Source: Calliopum simillimum (lineage: Eukaryota > Arthropoda > Insecta > Diptera > Lauxaniidae). Taken from it: a stretch of DNA of 64,000 nt. The notes below the pieces were generated by a model, which worked only from the letters and a program-made list of their open reading frames with translations, did no database searches and was not told the DNA's origin. A program made the position numbers and the translations under genes. Location: positions 1,674,001 to 1,738,000 of the forward strand of contig OX638372.1 of assembly GCA_951812925.1 (NCBI GenBank), read 5' to 3'. This document shows positions 56,169 to 64,000 of this stretch, one piece after another; the first letter of the stretch is position 1, and every line of letters starts with the position of its first letter.

Positions 56169-57022
56169 ATACCCTACACCCAGGGTATATTCACTTTGTC
56201 CTTCCGTTTGTAACGCAGAGAAGAAGGCGTGGCAGGTATAGAAAAGTATATATATTCTTGATCAGCGTCACCTCCTGAGTCGATATAGCCATGTCCGTCT
56301 GTCTGGCTGGCTGGCTGGCTGGGTGATGTGTGTGGAAATACACTTTTTGGGAAAACTAAGCAAGATAATTCAATGAAATTTGGTACCCTGCCTCCGTCAT
56401 CAAAGATAGCTCGGGGGATTGAAAATGAGCAAAATCGGTCAACGGACACGCCTACCGCCCATACAAAAAATATATTCAAAATGCAATTTTAGGAGTATTT
56501 TTCACGACAATGCAACCAAAATACACATAAATACTAGAAATTGTAAGCGCAAACTCTGAGAAAAAACTGAGCGAACTCGGACAAAAGGGCGTGTCACCTC
56601 CCATATAAGCAAAAGCTTCAAAACGCTATACTGAAAGCGATTTTTGAGACATTCGAACCAAATTTAACTCAGACACTAAGAACTATAAATGAAAGCTCTC
56701 AAAAAAAATTGGGTGAAATCGGACAAGGGGGCGTGGCACCTCCCATATAAGCAAAAGATTGAAAATGCTATACTGAAAGAGTTTTTTGAGATAATCCTAC
56801 CAAATTTCACTCACCCACTAAATATTATAAATGCGAGCACTGAACAAAAACTGGGTGAACTCGGACAAGAGGGCGTGGCACCTCCCACATAAGCAAAAGC
56901 TTCAATACGCTATACTGAAAGCAATTTTCGAGATATTCGAACTAAGTTTTTAATAATATACTTGAAATGCAGTGTAGGGTATTTAATTTTTGGCCAGGCC
57001 AAAGATACCACCCTTACTAGTT
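56169..57022 (-). mobile_element. HINE 4 of the cluster, complete
   Basis: Same orientation as HINEs 2 and 3. About three modules; the end nearest the head is partly degraded (56930-56970) before the usual AGTGTAGGGTATTTAATTTT and CTTACTAG. Confidence 0.82.
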
Positions 57023-57541
57023 TTATCTTCATTTTGAGTATTTTCAGTTTTTTAATTTTTTTTTTCTTTATCCTGATGAGATATTTATCTTAAAGTGAAT
57101 CAAAAGAAAGTTAAATTGTTTCCTTTAACGAATGACATAAATTTAATTGTTTTATTTTATGTTTTTTGAGTTTAATTTAAAAAAGAAAGATTGGTGGTCC
57201 ATATTTCCCTCCCTTACCCTACTAACTGAATTACTTACTTCAATCCCTCGTCTTCAAAATCAGCCATCGAGTGGTCACCTACGAATTTTCCCTTCTTCGT
57301 CACAACAGTTTTGAGCAAACTAACTTTTTAGCTTCAGTGTATTACTTGTTTCGGCATAACGTTTTTGTGTTCCTTGATGTCATATTAAAGAGCTCTTAAC
57401 TTTGTATAAAAAAATTGTAGATGACTATTTGATGGCTCATTTTGAAGACAATGAATGACTATAAGTGATGCAGTTTGTATAAAAGACCAAAAAATTTCGT
57501 GCGTTCTCTGTGTAGCCTCTAACGTAGTTGAAAATCTTGTT

Positions 57542-58322
57542 ATACCCTACTCCCAGGGTATATTCACTTTGTCCTTCCGTTTGTAACGCAGAGAAGGCGG
57601 CGTGGCAGATATAGAAAAGTATATATATTCTTGATCAGCGTCACCTCCTGAGTCGATATAGCCATGTCCGTCTGTCTGGCTGGCAGGTTGGCTGGCTGGG
57701 TGGCTGGCTGGCTGGCTGTGTGTGGAAATACATTTTTTGGGAAAACTAAGCAAGATAATTCAATGAAATTTGGTACACAGCCTTTGCCGTCAAAGTTAAC
57801 GGACACGCCTACCGCCCATACAAAAAATATATTCAAAATGCAACTTTTGGAGTATTTTTCACGATAATGCAACCAAAATTCACATAAGTGCTATGAATTG
57901 TAAGCGCAAGCTCTGAGCAAAAACTGAGCGAATTCGGACAAGAGGGCGTGGCACTTCTTATATAAGCAAAAGCTTTAAAACGCTGTATTGAATGCGTTTT
58001 TCGAGATAATCAAACTTAATTTTACTAAAACACTAAGAACTATAAATGCAAACTTTAAGCAAAAACTGGATGAAATCGGACAAGAGGGCGTGGCACCTCC
58101 CATATAAGCAAAAGCTTCAAAAACGCTATGCTGAAAACATTTTTTGAAATTATCCAACCAAATTTCACTCAAATACTAAGATCTATAAATTCAAACTCTG
58201 AGAAAAAACAGGGTGAATTCGGACAAGAGGTCGTGGCACCTTTCATATAAGCAAAATTTTCAAAATACTGCTGTGTAGGGTATTTAATGTTTGGCCAGGC
58301 CAAAGGTAACGCCCTTACTAGT
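57542..58322 (-). mobile_element. HINE 5, inserted in the right arm of the foldback
   Basis: Complete, with CAGC array at about 57675-57720 and two to three modules. The left arm of the foldback shows the uninterrupted site (AAAAACAAGATTTTT), so the insertion point can be read exactly. Confidence 0.85.
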
Positions 58323-58828
58323 TTTTGTTTCTTTTTTAAATTTTTAGGTTAGGATAACTCCAAGAAAAAAAAAAGATATTGATATAATTTAAAAAGAGTT
58401 TTGTACGCAAAGATATGTGCTTTTGACTAACATAACAGGTTTTATGACAAAGTATTACACTGTCATGTTACATAACCTCAAAAGTAGGAAAAAATCACGA
58501 AAAATCTTATATATTGGTAATTTTTGGGTTAGGATATCTCAAAATTCTGTAGCGATAGATCAATTTTGTTAACGGATTTGAATTCAGCATCTAAAAATTA
58601 GTTAGAAATGACTATTCGTGTTCCTTTTTATTGATTTTAGTTTTCGCTTGTTATTTTTGACTTAACTCAACTTTGCCAAAAACGGAAAATTCGATTTAAA
58701 AAAAAGCGCCCGACGGATTTGCTTAATTTTTTTTTATATGATAAGGAAAGTACCCTGAACAAGAAATTATAAAAACTTTCCAAGTGATGCAACTTGAGGG
58801 TTAAAAAATGTTTTGAACACCCGTGATA

Positions 58829-60668
58829 TAAAAATGTCGTGTATTTGCTTTATAACTTTGAAACCGCTTAACCGATCATAACCATTTTCGCACTATGTAT
58901 TTGTTTTGTACTGCAGGTGGCTTATAGCTATGCTAAGCGGGGATTGGATGAGAGGGAGTTGTAGCCCCCATACATAAAAAATACTTAAAATGCTATATCT
59001 CTGCAGGTAAAGTAGATTTTGTTATTAAACTTGGTATGTGGGTAGATGTTTTTGATACCAATCAACGTGTTAAAAGTGGAGTGGATCGCGCAAGAGGATA
59101 TTGCATCCATCATACAAAAAAAATTATTTTTAATGCTATATCTCTGTTGGATTAGCACCCTTGCTATAAAACTAAGGACATAAATATAAATAGTGTCAAC
59201 CACTATAATTGCAAAAAATTGCAGAGATCGCTCATGAGGTTGTTGCGCACGCTATACAAAAAAATTAGTTCAAATGATAAATCCCAGCACCTATAGCAGC
59301 TTTCGTTCAAATCGAACTCATCGCGCCATCTATTGAAAAATGGCAGAACAACGTTTTCCGGGACCGCTAGTATCCTATACAAATAAATGTTCGGTTTTAA
59401 ATCAAGGCAGTGTAAAAGTAAAGTAAAGTTGCTATTGATGAGCAAAACTTGTATTGGTCTTGGTTTGGGAAAATTACCAAGACTACGATGATCATCAAAA
59501 CCAAGGCTGCTTTTTAGTCTTAAAAATTTATAGTGAATAGTTGTGTTACGCCCATTTCACGCATAAAATCATCTCTCAATTCGAAATTTGGCATGTTAAA
59601 TCTTTCGAAATTTTATCAACACCAAGGCCGAGACCAAAATTTAATGCCCAAGACCGAAACTCAATGTCCAAGGGATTAGACAATAGTCTTGCTCGTTGCT
59701 CGAAATTTGTTTGACCCGAAATTATTTAAAAAACTGGAAACCGCTCCTAAGTATGGAAAAATTTTTGCGCTTGAAATTTTAATTGTTCAATTTCTAACGT
59801 TTCATCCAAATCTGCAATTTATTTCTCCTTAAGTTCTGTAGTTTTGGAGACATTGTCCATTCAAGGTGGATAATTGATAAAAATAGAAGTTAAATAATAA
59901 AATTTTAATTTTTCACAATCTGAACCACTCTAGTGCACTCATTGATAACGTATCTATTTATTTAAAAAATCAACCATGTTTATCATCAGAAAGATCATTT
60001 AAGTGAAGACGTGTTAGTTTATCTAAAGGGCAATTAACCTGCAGTAGCAGAGTTATAATAAGGCATCCTCATTAGATTTTATTCCCTGCGAGCAAGTTAA
60101 ACATTACCAGTCTCCGTCGACCGCAGAAATCTTTCATCATAAGGAACATGTGAAATTCACTACACAGAGAAAACTGCATTGTAAAATGTGGCGGAAATGT
60201 GTTCCGTTTAGCAACGTCGCGACCATGATTTTTTGCATTGGTCGTTCGTGGTTGTTTTAACAGTGAGTTTCTAGTACGTTCATGAGTGTTTAAACCACGA
60301 AACCTGAAATCCAAAAAGACGTAACAACATTATGGCCTAAAAACATATGGGCATATGCTATTTTTAGGCAATTAAAATTTCCAAAAAAATTAAATCTATA
60401 CACGGAAAGAAAAGTTTTATAATATTTATAGCGAAAATCTTTTAAAAATTAATGAAATTTTTTTTTATTTTACAAATCTATTAAAAACTGCTTGGTTTTA
60501 TAAAAATGTGCTTACAAGAAAATATTTTAATTCTACCATAGCAAAATTACTAACCTGAAAGGAAAGTAAAAACTTTTAAAAACGCGCGTTGATAAATTTT
60601 TTTGCTAAAAGAACAAAGCCAAAATAGAAAACTATTAAAATAAAATAAAAACAATAGAAAAAAAAAAC
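58829..60668. other. Non-coding stretch
   Basis: No supported gene. About 58850-59170 has two to three diverged tandem modules (AATGCTATATCTCTGCAGG then GGATTGGATG-like words) related to the repeat at 14106-14698. The rest is A/T-rich unique-looking sequence. Confidence 0.5.
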
Positions 60669-61348
60669 TAGTAAGGGTGTAACCTTTGGCCTGGTCAAAC
60701 ATTAAATACCCTACACTGAAGTATTTTAAAAATTTTGCTTGTATGGGAGGTGCCACGCAATTTTGTCCGAGTTCACCCAGTTTTTGCTCAGAGCATGCAT
60801 TTATTGTTCTTAGTGTCTGACTGAAATTTGGTTCGATTATCTCAAAAAACATTTCAGTATAGCGTTTTGAAGCTTTTGCTTGTATGTTTTAGCTCAGAGC
60901 GTTCTTTATAGTTTTTAGTATTTGAGTGAAATTTAGTTGAATTATTTCAAAAAAATCTTTCAGTATAGCATTTCGGAACTTTTACTTATATGGGAGGTGC
61001 CACACCCTCTTGTCCGATTCAACACAGTTTTTGCTCAGAGCTTACACTTATAGTAATTAGTGTCTGAGTTAAATTTAGTTGTGTATTCGTAGTATTTATG
61101 AGTTTTTTGGTTGCATTGTTGTGAAAAATACTTCTAAAGTTGCATTTTGAATATATTTTTTTGTATGGGCGGTAGGCGTGGCCGTTGACCGATTTAATTT
61201 TCAATCCCACGAGCTAACTTTGACGACGAAGACAGTGTACCAAACTTCATTGAATTATCTTGCTCTGCTTTCCCAAAAAATGTATTTCCATGCAGCTAGA
61301 CAGACGGACATGGCTATATGGACTCAGGAGGTGACGCTGATCAAGAGT
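60669..61348 (+). mobile_element. HINE, 3'-truncated
   Basis: Head CTAGTAAGGGTGTAACCTTT, then about three modules, the TATGGGCGGTAGGCGTGGCC block and the core GACTCAGGAGGTGACGCTGA to GATCAAGAGTAAT. The CAGC array is reduced to one or two units, and the end block is missing. Confidence 0.8.
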
Positions 61349-62051
61349 AATAATAATATAATATAATATATTTTACAGCCATTATCTGTTCATTTTTATA
61401 TTTTTTCTTGTACGAAGCAATAATTTAAAGCTTTGCTTTATACGTTTTTTGTGCGAATAAAACGAATAGCTTTGTAAACAAAATTTTTATCAATTTGAGT
61501 CATTAGCCAATTCAAACCTTACTTTTAAGGTAAAAGAAGTTGAAAATCAGTCACTTTTTAGAAATGATATATACAGTCCTTCACTTAAAAACAGTAATAT
61601 TTTTCTGCGATACAGTAATTTTGCTTTTCTGATGTAGCAACTCTGATTGGGTCGTCTTCGCTGTTGGTGATTTTTTCTATATATATATATTTTTATATAC
61701 ACCAACACTAACAAAAGTTCAATTGGCATGTTGTGTACCTTTTGACGTTTGGTCCAATTGTCAAAAGGTACACAACATGCCAATTGAAATTTTGTTAGGT
61801 TAGTGAAAAAAAATGGTCAAATTTGTTTTTGTAAAAAAAAAAAATATAATTTCAACGCGAAAATTAACGCCGAAAAGCTGTTGGGTACAAAACAACACCA
61901 AGAAACAGAAGACCACTCCAAGGATGATGCAGTTTTAGAAATTTTTTTCTTTAAATTATTAAATATCAATTTTGTTCAATTGTTTCTTGTAGTGCTTCTG
62001 TCCATTTTACATCTATTTTTAACGTAACTTTATCCTTAAATAAAAGATTTT
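61349..62051. other. Non-coding stretch with a strong hairpin
   Basis: At about 61710-61795 two arms (CAATTGGCATGTTGTGTACC and its complement, plus flanks) form a near-perfect hairpin with a loop of about 14 bases. The 5' untranslated part of the downstream LINE probably starts shortly after this. Confidence 0.6.
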
Positions 62052-62864
62052 ATGTTGGAAGTGTTGGAAACTGTAAAAAGCTCCATTGAGCAATTGGTTT
62101 CAAAAAAAATTCATGAAATCATGGAGAAGAATTGTTTAAAATGTAGCCAAAATAATGAAAATTTGACCCCAGGCATGAGTCAATCCGGCAGAAATAGTTT
62201 GGTTGTTGGTAATACTGTGTCTTCGCCTGCATGTACTGTTGGTGGGATTACCGCAGCCTCTGGTAGTGTTGGGTGTGTTGTTGGTGCTGCCGTTGGTATG
62301 TCAACTGTTAATAATTCTACCGCTGCAATTGCTGTTGGTAATAGTATTAATATTGATGAGTCTTGTTCTGCTGCTGGTGATTTGGGTGATGTTTTTGTTT
62401 CTGCTGCTGGTGGTGCAAATGGGACTATTTCAACAACTAATAGTGTTAATCGGCCTGAGGCCCCAGGTAACCATGCTGATGGTTGGTCTACTGTGGTGAA
62501 TAGGAAGCAGAGTCATAGGAATAATAAACCTAATGCAATCATTGGTTGCAATAATAATGTGGAGCTCGATGTTGTGAAAAGTAAAAAGTTTCTACATCTT
62601 TCATCATTCAAACCCAGTGTCACAGTGGATAATGTTATGGACTATGCCTGTAAATACACTAATGTTAAAAAAACAGATTTGGATTGCTACAAACTGGTGA
62701 AGAGGGATGCTGATCCGGAAACCGTGAATAGTGTCAACTTTAAGCTGGGAGTGGTTGATGATTTCTACAATGTCTTGCTTGATGAATCTGTTTGGCCTAA
62801 GAATGTTCAATGCCGACCATTTGTAAATTTTCAACAATTGGGAAAAAGAAATCCTCATTTGTAA
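62052..62864 (+). CDS. LINE ORF1 (nucleic-acid-binding Gag-like protein)
   Basis: 270 codons. An N-terminal helical segment (LETVKSSIEQLVSKKIHEIM) carries a CLKC pair; then comes a long low-complexity Gly/Ser/Val/Ala linker (residues ~40-140). After a WSTVVNRKQSHRNNK basic block there is a compact C-terminal domain (LHLSSFKPSVTVDNVMDYAC ... FKLGVVDDFYNVLLDESVWP, ~190-260) of the kind found in CR1/Jockey-like ORF1 proteins of insects. The first endonuclease Met overlaps its last 55 bases in another frame, the usual LINE arrangement. It presumably packages the element RNA. No stop or frameshift was seen. Confidence 0.75.
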   Translation: MLEVLETVKSSIEQLVSKKIHEIMEKNCLKCSQNNENLTPGMSQSGRNSLVVGNTVSSPACTVGGITAASGSVGCVVGAAVGMSTVNNSTAAIAVGNSINIDESCSAAGDLGDVFVSAAGGANGTISTTNSVNRPEAPGNHADGWSTVVNRKQSHRNNKPNAIIGCNNNVELDVVKSKKFLHLSSFKPSVTVDNVMDYACKYTNVKKTDLDCYKLVKRDADPETVNSVNFKLGVVDDFYNVLLDESVWPKNVQCRPFVNFQQLGKRNPHL

Positions 62865-63847
62865 AACTTTCATCAGCGAACAGTCTTCAAAAATCGGATC
62901 TTGATGAGCTAAAATTTTTTTATCAAAACGTATCTGGACTTAGGACCAAATCTCAAGCTATTTATGCTATAACGTCACAGTGTGATTTTAATATCTTCAT
63001 TCTTACGGAGACCTGGTTGAACAAAGATCTTTTTAATGAAGAGTTTTTCGATCCGCATCTTTTTAATGTTTTCCGTAAAGATCGTGATGTTGATTCAACT
63101 GGTGGTGTGCTGATTGCGGTTAATCATCGTCTGTGCTCATCTAATGTGTTGCTGTCTAATAATAATGTATTGGCTGATCAGTTATGTGTTCTTATAAAGG
63201 GTTTAAATGAGTCTTTATATGTAACTGTCTCCTACATTCCGCCCGGCAGTTCGCTGGATGTTTATAAGCTGCACGTTGATAACATTTCGTATGTTGCTGC
63301 TGTGGCTTCAGCAACGAATGGTCACTTGATGGTAACTGGAGATTTTAACATGCCTGGAGTAAACTGGATTGAATCTCATGATCATCATTATCTTTCTCCA
63401 ACTAATGTTTCTAATGCGGTTGATATGTTTGTTATTGATAATATTTTTTCTCTTGGTCTCAATCAAATTAATAATTGCTTTAACTTATTACATAGGCTAT
63501 TAGATTTAGTTTTTATATCATCTTATTTAAATTTTGAAGTTTTTAAATCTCATGCTCCTTTATCCAATATTAATGTGCATCATTCTCCAATTGAAATTAG
63601 TTTATCCATGTATAAGTTTCTTCCAATTTCTTCTGTCTCAAGTGACTTCCATTTTAATTTCAAGCGTTGTAATTTTCGCCTGGTAAATGATGTCCTTTCA
63701 AATTTTGATTGGAGTTCCCTTGTTCAGTTAGACAGTGATGAATGCTTTGTTTTTTTTTCAAGGGTTCAATCTCTAGAGTCTGCAATGATTTTGTTCCTAA
63801 GGTCAGAAATCGGTTATATAAATTTCCTTGGTATACCAAGAGCTTAA
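62810..63847 (+). CDS. LINE ORF2, endonuclease part, frameshifted and cut by window end
   Basis: An apurinic-type endonuclease domain (nicks the target to prime reverse transcription) occupies residues 35-260. Visible: FFYQNVSGLRTK (Asn40), LTETWL (Glu67), STGGVLIAV, VTVSYIPPGS, TGDFNMPGVNW (Asp178, Asn180), LLDLVFIS (Asp232) and VHHSPIEIS (His257). The frame derails near 63770. A second frame from about 63780 to the window end continues with FVPKVRN and PWYTKSLKRLKNLRTKFYKK, the usual linker before the reverse transcriptase, so one small indel separates them. The reverse transcriptase lies beyond 64000. The LINE tail at 44508-44720 could be from a related family. Confidence 0.85.
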   Translation: MPTICKFSTIGKKKSSFVKLSSANSLQKSDLDELKFFYQNVSGLRTKSQAIYAITSQCDFNIFILTETWLNKDLFNEEFFDPHLFNVFRKDRDVDSTGGVLIAVNHRLCSSNVLLSNNNVLADQLCVLIKGLNESLYVTVSYIPPGSSLDVYKLHVDNISYVAAVASATNGHLMVTGDFNMPGVNWIESHDHHYLSPTNVSNAVDMFVIDNIFSLGLNQINNCFNLLHRLLDLVFISSYLNFEVFKSHAPLSNINVHHSPIEISLSMYKFLPISSVSSDFHFNFKRCNFRLVNDVLSNFDWSSLVQLDSDECFVFFSRVQSLESAMILFLRSEIGYINFLGIPRA

Positions 63848-64000
63848 AAAGACTGAAAAATTTAAGAACAAAATTTTACAAAAAATATTTAGCTTCTAAT
63901 TCTAGTGCGTATTTTGATAAATATAGGCATTACATGAGAGAATTTAATTTCCTCAATACTTATCTTTATAAGTTTTATATCCTTGGATTTGAAACAGGTA
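63780..64000 (+). pseudogene. LINE ORF2 continuation in a shifted frame
   Basis: An open frame to the end of the window encodes the basic linker between endonuclease and reverse transcriptase (PWYTKSLKRLKNLRTKFYKK, then YLASNSSAYFDKYRHYMREF). The shift relative to the endonuclease frame lies between about 63740 and 63790, next to a run of nine T residues, a likely slippage or error site. Confidence 0.75.

Larger units (their letters stand above)
52494..57219. mobile_element. Inner element with 23-bp perfect inverted ends
   Basis: GGGTAAGGGAGGGAAATATG plus GAC at 52494-52516, and its exact complement at 57197-57219, enclose about 4.7 kb. The content is four HINEs (52970-57022) plus unique A/T-rich margins. 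The flanks give no convincing target duplication. It may be a second transposon within the foldback, or an inner part of the same one. Confidence 0.55.
51922..58828. mobile_element. 6.9-kb nested foldback with about 570-bp inverted arms
   Basis: The left arm 51922-52493 and right arm 57475-57541 plus 58323-58828 are reverse complements. Shared words: TCACGGGTGTTCAAAA at the tips; CCGTCGGGCGCTTTTTTT; AAAAAGGAACACGAATAGTC; and GGCTACA with GAGAAC at the inner end. A HINE (57542-58322) interrupts the right arm. The interior holds a second inverted-repeat pair (52494-52516 and 57197-57219) and four HINEs. No transposase was found. Flanking TATA may be the target duplication. Confidence 0.75.

Noticed and set aside
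53737..57867. Gln-Pro-Ala-Ser and Cys-Leu-Ala repeat proteins, and many 60-70 aa frames with PPI ends
   Set aside because: Translations of the CAGC array and tandem modules of HINE elements.
62203..62499. Leu/Val-rich 98-aa frame
   Set aside because: Out-of-frame shadow of LINE ORF1 low-complexity linker.

Overview
The window is AT-rich insect DNA, most likely from a higher fly (Brachycera; a tephritid-like genome is my inference, not proven). The evidence is: 58-76 bp GT-AG introns in compact genes; a Drosophila-type discs large (dlg1) S97 first exon plus L27 exon; DRAM-family and mARC genes; and heavy loading with mariner, hAT, copia, LINE, foldback and DINE-1/Helentron-like (HINE) repeats. 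Only about a tenth of the window is host coding sequence.

Layout. 0-12 kb is repeat debris: a GATATC-rich terminal-inverted-repeat element (901-1961), a DDE transposase relic (2160-2940), a dead mariner (5111-6190), small inverted-repeat elements, and a palindromic element with a TTAA-flanked element nested in it (8648-11328). 13.2-19.3 kb holds two minus-strand coding exons of dlg1. Their shared intron carries a nested same-strand 388-codon gene of unknown function (15960-17126), a foldback and a HINE. 20-25 kb is a 459-bp (GGTATA)n microsatellite, a 1.1-kb foldback, HINEs and MITEs.

26-30.6 kb contains the most interesting gene: an apparently intact minus-strand Fanzor (eukaryotic TnpB-like, RuvC plus zinc-finger, predicted RNA-guided nuclease). 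It has one short upstream intron, a poly(A) signal and a downstream hairpin-bearing region that could hold its guide RNA. It lies beside a second copy of the GATATC-rich element.

30.7-39.1 kb is an alpha-esterase-like pseudogene. Its first recognisable intron was split by a 7.3-kb hAT element (8-bp target duplication CCATAAAA), which itself carries a 4.27-kb copia retrotransposon (identical 160-bp LTRs, 5-bp target duplication ATAAA) and another 1.1-kb foldback. 39.6-41.6 kb is a five-exon DRAM-like membrane protein gene. 45.1-46.3 kb (minus) and 50.7-51.9 kb (plus) are two divergent mARC molybdenum-enzyme paralogues, separated by 4.4 kb that includes a full-length mariner with a single nonsense codon. 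51.9-58.8 kb is a large nested foldback packed with five HINEs. 60.7-64 kb carries another HINE and the 5' half of a LINE (ORF1 and the endonuclease part of ORF2), which runs off the window.

Host genes here do not form an operon or pathway. The two mARC copies are the only functionally related pair. The dominant biology is layered transposition, and the nesting order can be read from target-site duplications. Splice models were made by eye from GT/AG sites and reading-frame continuity.
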